Below, piece after piece: positions 18,164-30,201 of a stretch of 64,000 nt of DNA (positions are counted from its first letter, which is position 1; every line of letters starts with the position of its first letter). A program made the position numbers and the translations under genes. Source of the stretch: Sphingomonas rubra (GTDB taxonomy: Bacteria; Pseudomonadota; Alphaproteobacteria; Sphingomonadales; Sphingomonadaceae); NCBI RefSeq assembly GCF_900115745.1, contig NZ_FOXP01000002.1:186001-250000 (forward strand), read 5' to 3'. The notes below the pieces were generated by a model. The model did no database searches. It was given only the letters and a program-made list of their open reading frames with translations, and was not told where the DNA came from.

Positions 18164-18192
18164 TTGACCGGCGGCGGCTTCCTTCGTATAGG
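18164..18192 (+). promoter_or_regulatory. Putative str operon promoter
   Basis: TTGACC (18164-18169), a 17-nt spacer, and TATAGG (18187-18192): a near-consensus sigma-70 type promoter. It lies 155 nt upstream of rpsL. The leader that follows contains a GC-rich fold and a TTTTT run (18293-18298), which could be an attenuator. Confidence 0.65.
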
Positions 18193-18347
18193 CGCGCCTG
18201 CATTCCGGGGGCTCCACGCCTTCGGGCGGCAGCTTGAACATTGCTGGGATCGATGGGGCCTCTCAGGATGCGCATGCGCGTCCGTCAGGGCCTTTTTGTA
18301 TTCTAGGTGGCTCCAGCAAAGTAACCCTCAGGAAGGTGAAGGCTTCA

Positions 18348-18719
18348 ATGCCCACGATCAACCAGCTGGTCCGCAAGGGCCGCGACCCGCAGAAGGCCAA
18401 GTCGAAGGTCCCTGCGATGGAGCAGAACCCGCAGAAGCGCGGCGTCTGCACCCGCGTCTACACGACGACCCCGAAGAAGCCGAACTCGGCGTTGCGCAAA
18501 GTGGCCAAGGTCCGCCTGACCAACCAGCGCGAAGTCATCAGCTATATCCCGGGCGAGGGTCACAACCTCCAGGAGCACTCGGTGGTCCTGATCCGCGGCG
18601 GCCGTGTCCGCGATCTTCCCGGCGTTCGCTATCACGTCCTGCGCGGCGTGCTCGATACGCAGGGCGTCAAGGATCGTCGCCAGAGCCGCTCCAAGTACGG
18701 CGCGAAGCGTCCGAAGTAA
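18348..18719 (+). CDS. rpsL: 30S ribosomal protein S12
   Basis: A 123-residue S12 with [13 protein letters not shown] (Lys43 and Lys44 kept) and [11 protein letters not shown]. Numbering matches E. coli S12 including Met. Residue 88, Lys in E. coli and most bacteria (GGRVKDLPG), is Arg here (GGRVRDLPG; codon CGC at 18609-18611). In E. coli K88R (K87R in mature numbering) gives streptomycin resistance. S12 sits at the decoding centre. The ATG at 18348 follows AGGAAGGTGAAGG. First gene of the str operon. Confidence 0.97.
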   Translation: MPTINQLVRKGRDPQKAKSKVPAMEQNPQKRGVCTRVYTTTPKKPNSALRKVAKVRLTNQREVISYIPGEGHNLQEHSVVLIRGGRVRDLPGVRYHVLRGVLDTQGVKDRRQSRSKYGAKRPK

Positions 18720-18774
18720 GCCGGTCGGTTCTTTAACCGATCCTCGCATGGCTGAAGTTTAGAAGGAATTTGTA

Positions 18775-19245
18775 ATGGCTCGTCGTCGTCGTCCCGAGAA
18801 GCGGGAAATCCTGCCTGATCCCAAGTTCGGGGATGAGGTGCTGTCGAAGTTCATGAACTCCGTCATGTACGACGGCAAGAAGTCTGTGGCCGAGCTGATC
18901 GTCTACGGCGCGATGGAGACCGTGGAGCAGCGCGCCAAGCGCGAGCCGCTCGGCGTGTTCCACGACGCGCTGAACAACATCAAGCCGGGCATCGAGGTCC
19001 GCAGCCGCCGCGTCGGCGGTGCGACCTACCAGGTGCCGGTGGAGGTCCGTCCGGAGCGTGCCCAGGCGCTGGCGATCCGCTGGCTGATCTCGGCGGCGCG
19101 CAACCGCAGCGAGAACACGATGGCCGCGCGCCTGTCGGGCGAGCTGCTGGACGCATCGAACAACCGCGGCAACGCGGTGAAGAAGCGCGAGGACACGCAC
19201 CGCATGGCGGAAGCGAACCGCGCCTTCTCGCACTACCGCTGGTAA
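18775..19245 (+). CDS. rpsG: 30S ribosomal protein S7
   Basis: 156 residues, start [20 protein letters not shown], ending FSHYRW as in the short form of S7. It nucleates assembly of the 30S head on 16S rRNA and in the str operon of other bacteria acts as translational repressor. AGAAGGAA precedes the ATG. It is 55 nt from rpsL and 97 nt from fusA. Confidence 0.97.
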   Translation: MARRRRPEKREILPDPKFGDEVLSKFMNSVMYDGKKSVAELIVYGAMETVEQRAKREPLGVFHDALNNIKPGIEVRSRRVGGATYQVPVEVRPERAQALAIRWLISAARNRSENTMAARLSGELLDASNNRGNAVKKREDTHRMAEANRAFSHYRW

Positions 19246-19342
19246 ACGCGATGCGGGACTTTTCGCCCGCGTTCTGAACACCATATCGTGGGGAGCCGGA
19301 GCGGATGCTCTTGCTCCCCACATCTGCAAGGAAGCACCTCCC

Positions 19343-21439
<2,097 letters not shown>

Positions 21440-21451
21440 ACCGAAGCGCAC

Positions 21452-21548
21452 GGGGCTAGAGCAATCTAGCCCCGAGACGCGAGGAGGCCGGCCGGCGGGT
21501 CGACGCAGTCGAGCCCGTCCGACGAGACAGCGGATTCACTCCGCTGTC
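21452..21548 (+). other. Two perfect hairpins between fusA and tuf
   Basis: GGGGCTAGA-gcaa-TCTAGCCCC (21452-21473) and GACAGCGGA-ttcac-TCCGCTGTC (21526-21548), both 9-bp perfect stems in the 218-nt fusA-tuf gap. Neither has a T-run. They could be RNA-processing or stabilising structures that let tuf mRNA accumulate separately. Confidence 0.6.
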
Positions 21549-21657
21549 AGCCCCCACAGGCGACGGGGCTGGCAATACGACACACGACCCGCTAAAGGGC
21601 CGCGTCCGGCGCGGCTCCGAAGCGAATCCGGAACCAAACCCAGAAGGCAAGGAAATC

Positions 21658-22851
21658 ATGGCCAAGGCGAAATTCGAGCGGAACAAGCCGCACCTCAACA
21701 TCGGCACCATCGGTCACGTCGACCATGGCAAGACGTCGCTGACGGCGGCGATCACCAAGGTGCTGGCCGAGACGACCGGCGGTACCGCCGTCGACTTCGC
21801 CAACATCGACAAGGCGCCGGAAGAGCGTGAGCGCGGCATCACGATCTCGACCGCGCACGTCGAGTACGAGACCAACAACCGCCACTACGCGCACGTCGAC
21901 TGCCCCGGCCACGCCGATTATGTGAAGAACATGATCACGGGCGCCGCGCAGATGGACGGCGCGATCCTGGTCGTGTCGGCCACCGATGGCCCGATGCCGC
22001 AGACCCGCGAGCACATCCTGCTGGCGCGCCAGGTCGGCGTGCCCGCGATGGTCGTGTTCATGAACAAGGTCGATCTGGTCGACGACGAGGAGATCCTGGA
22101 GCTCGTCGAGCTCGAGATCCGCGAGCTGCTCTCGTCCTACGAGTTCCCGGGCGACGACATCCCCATCATCAAGGGTTCGGCCACGGCCGCGCTGTCGGGT
22201 TCAAACCAGAAGCTGGGTCAGGACGCGGTCACCGAGCTGATGCAGGCCGTCGACGACTACATCCCGCAGCCCGAGCGTCCGCTCGACAAGCCGTTCATGA
22301 TGCCGATCGAGGACGTGTTCTCGATCTCGGGTCGCGGCACCGTCGTGACCGGTCGCGTCGAGACCGGCATCGTCAAGGTCGGTGAGGAAGTCGAGATCGT
22401 CGGCATCCACCCGGAGGTCCGCAAGACCACCGTCACCGGCGTCGAGATGTTCCGCAAGCTGCTCGACCAGGGCCAGGCTGGCGACAACGTCGGTGCGCTG
22501 ATCCGCGGCGTCGCCCGCGACGAGGTCGAGCGTGGCCAGGTGCTCTGCAAGCCCGGTTCGATCAAGCCGCACACCGACTTCGCGTCGGAGGTCTACGTGC
22601 TGTCGAAGGAAGAGGGTGGCCGTCACACGCCGTTCTTCGCCAACTACCGCCCGCAGTTCTACTTCCGCACGACCGACGTGACCGGCACCGTCGAGCTGCC
22701 TGAGGGCACCGAGATGGTCATGCCCGGCGACAACGTCGCGCTCGGCATCAAGCTGATCGCACCGATCGCCATGGACGTCGGCCAGCGCTTCACGATCCGC
22801 GAGGGCGGTCGTACCGTCGGCGCCGGCGTCGTCAGCGGCATCACCAAGTAA
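21658..22851 (+). CDS. tuf: Elongation factor Tu
   Basis: A 397-residue GTPase: P-loop [11 protein letters not shown] (about 18-28), switch [22 protein letters not shown] (G4). It delivers aminoacyl-tRNA to the ribosome. Last gene of the str operon: a repeat element and a strong terminator follow. Only one tuf copy is seen in this window. Confidence 0.98.
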   Translation: MAKAKFERNKPHLNIGTIGHVDHGKTSLTAAITKVLAETTGGTAVDFANIDKAPEERERGITISTAHVEYETNNRHYAHVDCPGHADYVKNMITGAAQMDGAILVVSATDGPMPQTREHILLARQVGVPAMVVFMNKVDLVDDEEILELVELEIRELLSSYEFPGDDIPIIKGSATAALSGSNQKLGQDAVTELMQAVDDYIPQPERPLDKPFMMPIEDVFSISGRGTVVTGRVETGIVKVGEEVEIVGIHPEVRKTTVTGVEMFRKLLDQGQAGDNVGALIRGVARDEVERGQVLCKPGSIKPHTDFASEVYVLSKEEGGRHTPFFANYRPQFYFRTTDVTGTVELPEGTEMVMPGDNVALGIKLIAPIAMDVGQRFTIREGGRTVGAGVVSGITK

Positions 22852-22859
22852 GCTTTCTC

Positions 22860-22943
22860 CGTCACCCCGGGTCTGTCCCGGGGTCCAGGGCCAAGCAGCG
22901 TCACGCGCGCGGCTCTGGATGCCGGGACAAGCCCGGCACGACG
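22860..22943. repeat. Two-unit palindromic repeat, copy 2
   Basis: Unit 1 at 22860-22886 (CGTCACCCCGGG..CCCGGGGTCC) and unit 2 at 22917-22943 (GGATGCCGGGACAAGCCCGG), 84 nt in all. Same architecture as the copies at 14176, 28650, 33436 and 44883. It begins 8 nt after the tuf stop codon. Confidence 0.8.
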
Positions 22944-22962
22944 AGGAAATGGTGAAAAGTTC

Positions 22963-23001
22963 CGCCCGGCACCTCGAAATGAGGTGTCGGGCGTTGCTTT
23001 T
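22963..23001 (+). terminator. Terminator of the str operon
   Basis: CGCCCGGCACCTC (22963-22975), loop GAAAT, GAGGTGTCGGGCG (22981-22993): 13 bp with a single G-U pair, followed by TTGCTTTTA. It marks the end of rpsL-rpsG-fusA-tuf. Confidence 0.85.
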
Positions 23002-23198
23002 AGTAGAGGGCAGCGGTAAGCGCCGCGCCTTCGAGTTTTCGAGTCACGGCTCTTTCTCCGCCGTTCCGGATACGCATCGTTCCTGTGGAGCCCGCGTCCG
23101 GAACCTCGCCCCGCCGGTGTAGCGCCTGCGGCACGAGTCTTCGGTCCTCTGGGCCGGGGTGGTGGCCGAGGTCGTGGCGCATCGCACGGTAGGGACAT
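23002..23198 (+). promoter_or_regulatory. Leader region of the S10 operon
   Basis: About 200 nt without a gene between the str terminator and rpsJ. A weak TTGCTT-17-TAAGCG promoter-like pair overlaps the terminator tail. The end of the leader (about 23137-23165) can fold as CCTC.GGCC..GGCC..GG. A role in L4-type autoregulation is only a guess. Confidence 0.35.
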
Positions 23199-23507
23199 AT
23201 GGACAGCAACATCCGCATCCGCCTCAAGGCGTTCGACCATCGCGTGCTCGACCAGGCGACCGGCGATATCGCCGACACGGCGCGCCGCACCGGCGCGCTG
23301 ATCCGCGGGCCGATCCCGCTGCCGACCCGCATCGAGAAGTTCACCGTCAACCGCGGCCCGCACATCGATAAGAAGTCGCGCGAGCAGTTCGAGGTGCGCA
23401 CCTACAAGCGCATGCTCGACATCGTGCAGCCGACCCCGCAGACGGTCGACGCGCTGATGAAGCTCGACCTCGCCGCTGGCGTTGACGTCGAGATCAAGCT
23501 GGCCTAA
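23199..23507 (+). CDS. rpsJ: 30S ribosomal protein S10 (NusE)
   Basis: 102 residues, near the 103 of E. coli: [15 protein letters not shown] at the start, [19 protein letters not shown] as the extended loop and the DSKSREQFE-like [15 protein letters not shown]. It belongs to the 30S head and also acts as NusE in antitermination. First gene of the S10 cluster, but separated from rplC by an intrinsic terminator. Confidence 0.97.
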   Translation: MDSNIRIRLKAFDHRVLDQATGDIADTARRTGALIRGPIPLPTRIEKFTVNRGPHIDKKSREQFEVRTYKRMLDIVQPTPQTVDALMKLDLAAGVDVEIKLA

Positions 23508-23515
23508 GGGCCGCG

Positions 23516-23557
23516 AGCGCTGCGGTCGACTCCGGTCCCGCAGCGCTTGTGTTTTTT
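23516..23557 (+). terminator. Intrinsic terminator or attenuator between rpsJ and rplC
   Basis: AGCGCTGCGG (23516-23525) pairs perfectly with CCGCAGCGCT (23538-23547), followed by TGTG and six T (23552-23557). A second, imperfect hairpin (about 23665-23698) precedes the rplC ribosome binding site. The structure would separate rpsJ from the rest of the S10 operon. Confidence 0.8.
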
Positions 23558-23716
23558 GAGATACCGCCGACGGCTACGGTTGTCGGGCCAGCGTCTCCCG
23601 TCAGTTCTTAGCAGATTGCCGAGAGCACCAGCCCGGGACGGGGCGCTTCTGCAAATACCGGGTTGGCAAGCACGTGCGGCAATTCCGCCCGCGTGCCTCT
23701 GTAAGGAGTGTGGATC

Positions 23717-24562
23717 ATGCGCACCGGCGTGATCGCGAAGAAGATGGGGATGACCCGCCTGTTCCAGGACGATGGTCGGCACGTGCCGGTCACCGTGCTG
23801 CAACTCGACGGGCTTCAGGTCGTCTCCCGCCGCGAGATGAATACCGACGGCTACACCGCCGTCCAGCTTGGCGCGGGCAGCGCCAAGGCCAAGAACGTTG
23901 CCAAGCCGCAGCGCGGCCACTTCGGCAAGGCCGAGGTCGAGCCCAAGGCGATCCTGGCCGAGTTCCGCGTGACCGAGGAGAACCTCCTCGACGTCGGCGC
24001 CGAGCTGTCGGCCGATCACTTCGTCGCCGGCCAGTACGTCGACATCCAGGGTCGGACGCAGGGCAAGGGCTTCGCCGGCGGCATGAAGCGCTGGGGCTTC
24101 GGCGGTCTGCGCGCGACGCATGGCGTCTCGGTCTCGCACCGTTCGCTCGGTTCGACCGGTCAGCGCCAGGACCCGGGCAAGGTCTTCAAGAACAAGAAGA
24201 TGGCCGGCCAGATGGGTGACAAGTACCGCACCCAGCAGAACCTCGAGATCGTGTCGACCGACGCGGCGCGCGGCCTGATCTTCGTCAAGGGCTCGGTGCC
24301 CGGCTCGAAGGGCGGCTGGCTGTTCGTTAAGGACGCGGTGAAGGAGGCGATCCACGCCGACGCGCCGTTCCCCGCGGGCCTGCGCGCCAAGGCGCATGAT
24401 GAGGAGCCGGTGGTCGCCGCGGTCGAGGGCGATGCCGTCCACGAGATGCCGCCGCTGCCGAGCGCCGAGGAAGTCGAGGCCGGCGTCGCCGCCTCGAACG
24501 CCGCGGGTGCGGGCGAAGTCGATCCGGGTAGCGTCCCGGCGGCCGACGGCAAGGAGGGCTGA
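23717..24562 (+). CDS. rplC: 50S ribosomal protein L3, with acidic C-terminal extension
   Basis: 281 residues from the ATG at 23717 (AAGGAG upstream); an upstream start at 23708 adds three residues and is less likely. The core has the [12 protein letters not shown] loop, [20 protein letters not shown] (the loop reaching the peptidyl transferase centre) and ends near '[15 protein letters not shown]'. The usual length is about 210, so roughly 55-65 extra residues, rich in Ala, Glu, Gly and Pro, follow the core; the tail is acidic and probably disordered. Confidence 0.96.
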   Translation: MRTGVIAKKMGMTRLFQDDGRHVPVTVLQLDGLQVVSRREMNTDGYTAVQLGAGSAKAKNVAKPQRGHFGKAEVEPKAILAEFRVTEENLLDVGAELSADHFVAGQYVDIQGRTQGKGFAGGMKRWGFGGLRATHGVSVSHRSLGSTGQRQDPGKVFKNKKMAGQMGDKYRTQQNLEIVSTDAARGLIFVKGSVPGSKGGWLFVKDAVKEAIHADAPFPAGLRAKAHDEEPVVAAVEGDAVHEMPPLPSAEEVEAGVAASNAAGAGEVDPGSVPAADGKEG

Positions 24563-24565
24563 TCC

Positions 24566-25192
24566 ATGAAGATTCAATCCAAGTCCTTCTCCGGTGAGAA
24601 CGGCGCAGAGATCGAGCTGAACGACGAGGTCTTCGGCCTCGAGCCGCGCGCCGACATCCTGCACCGCGTCATCACCTGGCAGCTGGAAAAGCGCCGTGCC
24701 ACCGCGCGCGGCACCCGCGAGCGGGCCGACGTGGCGCGCACCGGCAAGAAGTTCGGTCGCCAGAAGGGCGGCGGTACCGCTCGTCACGGCGATCGCCGCG
24801 CTCCCGTCTTCATCGGCGGTGGTAAGGCCCACGGTGCCCGCGTCCGCGACTTCAACCCGTCGCTGAACAAGAAGGTTCGCGCGCTGGGCCTGAAGATGGC
24901 GCTGTCGAGCCATGCCAAGCAGGGCTCGCTGGTCGTCATGGACACGCTGGCGGTCGAGGGTGGCAAGACGAAGACGCTGAAGGGCGATCTCGCCAGGCTC
25001 GGCTTCGGCAAGCGCGCGCTCGTCATCGACGGCGATCTGGTCGACACCTCGTTCGCGTTCGCCGCCGGCAATTTGCACGAGATCGACCTGCTCCCCGCGG
25101 TCGGTGCCAACGTGTACGACATCATCAAGGCAGACACGCTGGTGCTCACGCGCGCCGCGGTCGAGAAGCTGGAGGCGCGCTTCAATGGCTAA
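24566..25192 (+). CDS. rplD: 50S ribosomal protein L4
   Basis: 208 residues. The long basic loop is recognisable ([22 protein letters not shown], around 50-70) and reaches into the exit tunnel. In E. coli L4 represses the S10 operon at transcription and translation; whether it does so here at the rpsJ-rplC hairpin is unknown. It overlaps rplW by 8 nt. Confidence 0.96.
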   Translation: MKIQSKSFSGENGAEIELNDEVFGLEPRADILHRVITWQLEKRRATARGTRERADVARTGKKFGRQKGGGTARHGDRRAPVFIGGGKAHGARVRDFNPSLNKKVRALGLKMALSSHAKQGSLVVMDTLAVEGGKTKTLKGDLARLGFGKRALVIDGDLVDTSFAFAAGNLHEIDLLPAVGANVYDIIKADTLVLTRAAVEKLEARFNG

Positions 25193-25499
25193 GCCGCAGA
25201 AGGGGGCGATCGACAACCGTCATTACGACGTGATCGTCGCGCCGCACATCACCGAGAAGGCGACCCTGCTGTCCGAGCAGAACGCCGTCGTGTTCCGCGT
25301 CGCCAACGACGCGACCAAGCCCGAGATCAAGGCCGCCGTCGAGGCGCTCTTCTCGGTCAAGGTTCTGGGGGTCAACACGATCGTCCAGAAGGGCAAGACC
25401 AAGAAGTGGAAGGGCACGCCCTACACGAAGTCCGACGTGAAGAAGGCGATCGTCACGCTCGCCGACGGTCAGTCGATCGACGTGACGACGGGGGTCTGA
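25185..25499 (+). CDS. rplW: 50S ribosomal protein L23
   Basis: 104 residues from the ATG at 25185, inside the end of rpl[18 protein letters not shown] and the [20 protein letters not shown] segment are typical. L23 lies at the tunnel exit and docks trigger factor and SRP. An upstream in-frame start at 25104 would lie wholly within rplD and is rejected. Confidence 0.96.
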   Translation: MAKPQKGAIDNRHYDVIVAPHITEKATLLSEQNAVVFRVANDATKPEIKAAVEALFSVKVLGVNTIVQKGKTKKWKGTPYTKSDVKKAIVTLADGQSIDVTTGV

Positions 25500-25503
25500 G
25501 ATC

Positions 25504-26343
25504 ATGGCACTCAAGCAATATAATCCGACGACCCCCGCCCAGCGCGGGCTGGTGCTGGTCGACAAGTCGCAGCTCTGGAAGGGCAAGCCCGTCAAGGCGC
25601 TGACCGAGGGCAAGACCAAGACCGGCGGCCGCAACAACAAGGGTCACGTGACCAGCCGCGGTATCGCGGGTGGCCACAAGCAGCGCTACCGCTTCATCGA
25701 CTTCAAGCGTCGCAAGTGGGACGCCGAGGGCACCGTGGAGCGGCTGGAGTATGATCCCAACCGGACTGCGTTCATCGCGCTCGTCTCCTACGCCGATGGC
25801 GAGCAGACCTATATCATCGCGCCCCAGCGTCTGGCGGTCGGTGACAAGGTCGTCGCGGCGAAGAAGACCGACGTGAAGCCGGGCAACGCCATGGAACTGG
25901 GCCAGGTGCCCGTCGGCACCATCGTCCACAACGTGGAGATGAAGCCGATGAAGGGTGGCCAGATCGCCCGCTCGGCCGGCACCTACGTGCAGGTCGTCGG
26001 CCGTGATCGCGGTATGGTGATTGTTCGCCTGAACTCGGGCGAGCAGCGCTACATCCACGGCGAGTGCATGGCCACGGTCGGTGCGGTGTCGAACCCGGAC
26101 AACCAGAACACGAACCTCGGCAAGGCCGGTCGTTCGCGCTGGCTGGGCAAGCGTCCGCTGACCCGCGGCGTCGCCAAGAACCCGGTCGACCACCCGCACG
26201 GCGGTGGTGAAGGCCGCACCTCGGGCGGCCGTCACCCGGTCACCCCGTGGGGCAAGCCGACGAAGGGTGCGCGCACCCGTCACAACAAGTCGACCGACAA
26301 GATGATCATCCGGTCGCGTCATTCGACCAAGAGGAAGGGCTAA
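25504..26343 (+). CDS. rplB: 50S ribosomal protein L2
   Basis: 279 residues with the conserved [23 protein letters not shown]-terminal part and the C-terminal [20 protein letters not shown], including the His important for peptidyl transfer. Start ATG at 25504, 4 nt after rplW. Confidence 0.97.
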   Translation: MALKQYNPTTPAQRGLVLVDKSQLWKGKPVKALTEGKTKTGGRNNKGHVTSRGIAGGHKQRYRFIDFKRRKWDAEGTVERLEYDPNRTAFIALVSYADGEQTYIIAPQRLAVGDKVVAAKKTDVKPGNAMELGQVPVGTIVHNVEMKPMKGGQIARSAGTYVQVVGRDRGMVIVRLNSGEQRYIHGECMATVGAVSNPDNQNTNLGKAGRSRWLGKRPLTRGVAKNPVDHPHGGGEGRTSGGRHPVTPWGKPTKGARTRHNKSTDKMIIRSRHSTKRKG

Positions 26344-26346
26344 ACC

Positions 26347-26622
26347 ATGGCTCGTTCAGTCTGGAAGGGCCCGTTCGTCGAACTGAGCCTTCTGAAGAAG
26401 GCGGAAACCGCGCAGGACGGCGGCGCCCGCTCGCCGATCAAGACCTGGTCGCGTCGCTCGACCATCCTGCCGTCGTTCGTCGGCCTCACGTTCAACGTCT
26501 ACAATGGCCGCAAGTTCGTGCCCGTGTCCGTCAACGAGGATATGGTGGGCATGAAGCTGGGCGAGTTCGCGCCGACGCGCTACTTCCCCGGCCACGCCGC
26601 CGATAAGAAGGGCAAGCGCTAA
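26347..26622 (+). CDS. rpsS: 30S ribosomal protein S19
   Basis: 91 residues: [35 protein letters not shown] and [17 protein letters not shown]. It binds the 30S head with S13. Its stop overlaps the rplV start (TAATG). Confidence 0.97.
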   Translation: MARSVWKGPFVELSLLKKAETAQDGGARSPIKTWSRRSTILPSFVGLTFNVYNGRKFVPVSVNEDMVGMKLGEFAPTRYFPGHAADKKGKR

Positions 26623-26999
26623 TGTCGAAGCCAGCATCCCCCCGCAAGGTCGACGACAAGTCGGCGCTGTCGGTCGGCACGCAGATCCGCGGTTCGGCGC
26701 AGAAGCTGAACCTGGTCGCGGGCCTGATCCGCGGCAAGAAGGCGTCGGACGCGCTCAACATCCTGGCCTTCTCGTCGAAGGGCATGGCGGTTGACGCGCG
26801 CAAGGTGCTCGCCTCCGCGATCGCCAATGCCGAGAACAACCACAACCTCGACGTCGACGCGCTCGTCGTCCACGAGGCGTCGGTCGGCAAGTCGATCACC
26901 ATGAAGCGTTTCGCGACCCGCGGCCGTGGCAAGTCCACCCGCATCCTGAAGCCGTTCAGCCGTCTGCGCATCGTCGTGCGCGAGCAGGAAGAAGCATAA
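26622..26999 (+). CDS. rplV: 50S ribosomal protein L22
   Basis: 125 residues, about 15 longer than E. coli L22 because of an N-terminal extension ([18 protein letters not shown]). The extended tunnel hairpin lies at [21 protein letters not shown]22 lines the exit tunnel and is a macrolide-resistance site. Its stop overlaps the rpsC start (TAATG). Confidence 0.96.
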   Translation: MSKPASPRKVDDKSALSVGTQIRGSAQKLNLVAGLIRGKKASDALNILAFSSKGMAVDARKVLASAIANAENNHNLDVDALVVHEASVGKSITMKRFATRGRGKSTRILKPFSRLRIVVREQEEA

Positions 27000-27706
27000 T
27001 GGGTCACAAGAGCAACCCAATCGGGATGCGGTTGCAGATCAACCGCACCTGGGACAGCCGCTGGTACGCCGAAGGTGCTGCCTATGGCCAGCTGCTGCTG
27101 GAGGATCTGAAGATCCGCCAGTACATCATGAAGACGCTGCCGCAGGCGGCGATCTCGAAGGTGGTGATCGAGCGTCCGGCGAAGCTGTGCCGTATCTCGA
27201 TCTACGCCGCGCGTCCCGGTGTCATCATCGGCAAGAAGGGCGGCGACATCGAGAAGCTGCGCAAGACGATCGGCGCGATGACCGCGTCGGACGTCTCGCT
27301 CAACATCGTCGAGATCCGCAAGCCGGAGGTGGACGCCCGCCTCGTCGCGCAGGGCATCGCGGACCAGCTCGAGCGTCGTATCGCCTTCCGTCGCGCCATG
27401 AAGCGTGCGGTGCAGTCGGCGATGCGCCTGGGTGCCGACGGCATCAAGGTCTATTGCGGCGGCCGTCTGGGCGGCGCGGAGATCGCGCGTTCGGAGAGCT
27501 ACCGCGAGGGCCGGGTGCCGCTGCACACGCTGCGCGCCAACATCGACTATGCCGAGGCGACCGCGCACACCTCCTACGGGGTCTGCGGCGTCAAGGTGTG
27601 GGTGTTCAAGGGCGAGATCCTGGGTCACGACCCGATGGCGACCGACCGGCTCATGATGGAGGCTCAGACCTCCGGCGTGCGCCCGGTGCGCGACGACCGT
27701 CGCTAA
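26999..27706 (+). CDS. rpsC: 30S ribosomal protein S3
   Basis: 235 residues: the KH domain with the [13 protein letters not shown]xxG loop and the C-terminal [12 protein letters not shown] segment. S3 lies at the mRNA entry of the 30S subunit and helps unwind mRNA. Confidence 0.97.
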   Translation: MGHKSNPIGMRLQINRTWDSRWYAEGAAYGQLLLEDLKIRQYIMKTLPQAAISKVVIERPAKLCRISIYAARPGVIIGKKGGDIEKLRKTIGAMTASDVSLNIVEIRKPEVDARLVAQGIADQLERRIAFRRAMKRAVQSAMRLGADGIKVYCGGRLGGAEIARSESYREGRVPLHTLRANIDYAEATAHTSYGVCGVKVWVFKGEILGHDPMATDRLMMEAQTSGVRPVRDDRR

Positions 27707-27720
27707 GGGAGTAGAGAATC

Positions 27721-28155
27721 ATGCTGCAACCGAAGCGCACCAAGTTCCGCAAGGCCTTCAAGGGCCGCATCCACGGCGACGCCAAGGGCGGCACCACGCT
27801 CAACTTCGGGTCGTACGGCCTGAAGGCGATGGAGCCGGAGCGGATCACCGCTCGCCAGATCGAGGCGGCGCGCCGCGCGATCACGCGTCACATGCGCCGT
27901 CAGGGCCGTTTGTGGATCCGCGTGTTCCCGGACGTGCCGGTCTCGGGCAAGCCTGCCGAAGTCCGCATGGGCTCGGGCAAGGGTTCGCCGGAGTTCTGGG
28001 CCGCCCGCGTCAAGCCGGGCCGCATCCTGTTCGAGCTCGACGGCGTCGACGGCAAGCTGGCCGCTGAAGCCTTCGAGCGCGCCGCGATGAAGCTCCCCAT
28101 CAAGACCAAGGTCGTCGCCCGCCTGGGTGACACCAGCCACCTCGGAGGCGAGTAA
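27721..28155 (+). CDS. rplP: 50S ribosomal protein L16
   Basis: 144 residues; [16 protein letters not shown] start, [19 protein letters not shown] and [13 protein letters not shown]16 organises the A-site and the central protuberance base. Its stop overlaps the rpmC start by one base. Confidence 0.97.
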   Translation: MLQPKRTKFRKAFKGRIHGDAKGGTTLNFGSYGLKAMEPERITARQIEAARRAITRHMRRQGRLWIRVFPDVPVSGKPAEVRMGSGKGSPEFWAARVKPGRILFELDGVDGKLAAEAFERAAMKLPIKTKVVARLGDTSHLGGE

Positions 28156-28361
28156 TGGCCAACAAGACCGACTTCACCGGCCAGAGCGACGACCAGCTCT
28201 CCGAGAGCCTGGGCAACCTGAAGCGCGAACAGTTCAACCTGCGCTTCCAGGCGGCGACCAACCAGCTCGAGAAGCCGAGCCGCGTCCGCGAGGTCCGCAA
28301 GGACATCGCGCGCATCAAGACCATGCAGGCGCAGCGCACCGCCGCCGCGTCCGCCAAGTAA
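28155..28361 (+). CDS. rpmC: 50S ribosomal protein L29
   Basis: 68 residues of alpha-helical hairpin: [20 protein letters not shown] followed by [14 protein letters not shown]29 lies beside L23 at the tunnel exit. 10 nt separate it from rpsQ. Confidence 0.95.
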   Translation: MANKTDFTGQSDDQLSESLGNLKREQFNLRFQAATNQLEKPSRVREVRKDIARIKTMQAQRTAAASAK

Positions 28362-28371
28362 GGAACGACAC

Positions 28372-28644
28372 ATGCCGAAGCGCGTGCTGACCGGAGTGAT
28401 CGTCTCCGACAAGGGCGAGAAGACGGTGGTCGTGAACGTGGAGCGCAAGGTCAAGCACGCGCTCTACGGCAAGATCATCCGCCGCTCGAAGAAGTATCAC
28501 GCCCATGACGAGGGCAACGAGTTCAAGCAGGGCGAGACGGTGCGGATCGAGGAGATCGCACCGATGAGCAAGCTGAAGACCTGGAAGGTGCTCGACCGGG
28601 TGAACACCCACGCGACGCCCGAGCGGGTCGACGTCGACGCGTAA
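28372..28644 (+). CDS. rpsQ: 30S ribosomal protein S17
   Basis: 90 residues: [20 protein letters not shown] and the OB-fold strand [22 protein letters not shown]. Early-assembling 16S rRNA binder. A repeat element and a terminator-like hairpin follow before rplN, unusual for the interior of this cluster. Confidence 0.96.
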   Translation: MPKRVLTGVIVSDKGEKTVVVNVERKVKHALYGKIIRRSKKYHAHDEGNEFKQGETVRIEEIAPMSKLKTWKVLDRVNTHATPERVDVDA

Positions 28645-28649
28645 CCATT

Positions 28650-28733
28650 CGTCCTGCCGGGCTCGTCCCGGCATCCCGGGTCAGGAGCGGCAGCGCTCGT
28701 GACCCTGGACCCCGGTACGAGGCCGGGGTGACG
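28650..28733. repeat. Two-unit palindromic repeat, copy 3
   Basis: Unit 1 at 28650-28676 and unit 2 at 28707-28733, same architecture as copy 2. It lies 6 nt after rpsQ, inside the ribosomal gene cluster. Confidence 0.8.
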
Positions 28734-28792
28734 TTTCGATCGGGGAAGGGGAGGCGTTGCCTTCCTTGCCTGGAGCGGCTATGGGGCCGCTC

Positions 28793-28831
28793 CCCCTGGC
28801 GCGGGTTCGCCCGCCGCCGGGGTTTTGTTTT
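28793..28831 (+). terminator. Terminator-like hairpin between rpsQ and rplN
   Basis: CCCCTGGCGCGGG, loop TTCG, CCCGCCGCCGGGG (28793-28822), a GC-rich stem with small bulges, followed by TTTTGTTTT. A second hairpin GGAGCGGC..GCCGCTCC lies just before it (from about 28772). Together with the repeat this fills the 237-nt rpsQ-rplN gap. Confidence 0.7.
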
Positions 28832-28881
28832 AGGCGGGGTTGGGTCGGTATCCACCCCAGAAGCGAGAAGGAAGCGGATCA

Positions 28882-29250
28882 ATGATCCAGATGCAGTCCA
28901 ATCTCGACGTCGCTGACAACAGCGGCGCGAAGCGGGTGCAGTGCATCAAGGTGCTCGGCGGTTCCAAGCGCCGGGTGGCCGGTGTCGGCGACATCATCGT
29001 CGTGTCGATCAAGGAAGCACAGCCGCGCGGCAAGGTGAAGAAGGGTGACGTTCACCGCGCCGTCATCGTCCGCACCGCCAAGGACATCCACCGCGCGGAC
29101 GGCTCGACCATCCGCTTCGACGGCAATGCCGCGGTGCTGGTCAATAAGAACGAGGAGCCGATCGGCACCCGTATCTTCGGCCCGGTCGTGCGTGAGCTGC
29201 GTGGCAAGAAGCACATGAAGATCATCTCTCTCGCCCCCGAGGTGCTGTAA
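28882..29250 (+). CDS. rplN: 50S ribosomal protein L14
   Basis: 122 residues, the standard length: [20 protein letters not shown] and [16 protein letters not shown] at 28882, GAAGGAAG upstream. L14 is at the subunit interface. First spc-operon gene; the stop overlaps rplX (TAATG). Confidence 0.97.
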   Translation: MIQMQSNLDVADNSGAKRVQCIKVLGGSKRRVAGVGDIIVVSIKEAQPRGKVKKGDVHRAVIVRTAKDIHRADGSTIRFDGNAAVLVNKNEEPIGTRIFGPVVRELRGKKHMKIISLAPEVL

Positions 29251-29564
29251 TGGCCGCCGCGAAGATCAAGAAGGGCGACCAGGTCATCGTCCTGTCCGGC
29301 AAGGACAAGGGCAAGACCGGCACCGTGACCCAGTCGATGCCGAAGGACGGCAAGGTGATCGTGGGCGGCATCAACGTCGCGACCCGCCACCGCAAGCCGA
29401 GCCAGGTCGAGCCGCAGGGCGGCCTGGTGAAGGTCGAGGCGCCGCTGCACGTCAGCAAGGTCGCGCACGTCGTCGACGGCAAGCCGACCCGCGTCCGCTT
29501 CGAGGTGCAGGACGGCAAGAAGGTCCGCGTGGCCGTGAAGACGGGGAGCAAGATCGATGGCTGA
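29250..29564 (+). CDS. rplX: 50S ribosomal protein L24
   Basis: 104 residues with the KOW motif [20 protein letters not shown] at the N-terminus and [15 protein letters not shown] later. It starts 50S assembly on 23S rRNA. It overlaps rplE by 8 nt. Confidence 0.97.
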   Translation: MAAAKIKKGDQVIVLSGKDKGKTGTVTQSMPKDGKVIVGGINVATRHRKPSQVEPQGGLVKVEAPLHVSKVAHVVDGKPTRVRFEVQDGKKVRVAVKTGSKIDG

Positions 29565-30144
29565 TGCGACCTACAAGCCCCGGATGAAGGGCATCTACGA
29601 CGAGAAGATCGTCAAGGCGATGATCGAGAAGTTCGGTTACAAGAACGCGCTCGAGATCCCGCGTATCGAGAAGATCGTGCTCAACATGGGCGTGGGCGAG
29701 GCGACGCAGGACAAGAAGCGCGTCGAGCAGGCCGCGTCCGAGATGGAGCTGATCGCCGGCCAGAAGCCGGTCATCACCAAGGCGAAGAAGTCGATCGCGC
29801 AGTTCAAGCTGCGCGAGGGCATGCCGATCGGCGTGAAGGTGACCCTTCGCCGCGAGCGGATGTACGAGTTCCTGGATCGCTTCATCACGATCGCGCTGCC
29901 CCGCGTCCGCGACTTCCGCGGCCTGAACCCGAAGAGCTTCGACGGGCGCGGCAACTACGCCTGCGGCATCAAGGAGCAGATCATTTTCCCCGAGATCAAC
30001 TATGACCGCATCGACAAGGTGCGCGGCATGGACGTGATCGTCACCACCTCGGCGAAGACCGACGACGAGGCGCGCGAGCTGCTGCGTCTGTTCGGCTTCC
30101 CGTTCCCGATCGAAGAGGCGGCCGAAGAGAAGAAGGCTGCCTGA
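29557..30144 (+). CDS. rplE: 50S ribosomal protein L5
   Basis: 195 residues, about 15 longer than E. coli L5 because of an acidic/basic tail ([10 protein letters not shown]). Core: [33 protein letters not shown], and [17 protein letters not shown]5 binds 5S rRNA. Confidence 0.97.
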   Translation: MADATYKPRMKGIYDEKIVKAMIEKFGYKNALEIPRIEKIVLNMGVGEATQDKKRVEQAASEMELIAGQKPVITKAKKSIAQFKLREGMPIGVKVTLRRERMYEFLDRFITIALPRVRDFRGLNPKSFDGRGNYACGIKEQIIFPEINYDRIDKVRGMDVIVTTSAKTDDEARELLRLFGFPFPIEEAAEEKKAA

Positions 30145-30201
30145 TATCGACTACCCCCGCGCCGGCAACGGCGCGGGACATGCAAGGAAGAGCTTAAGTC
30201 C

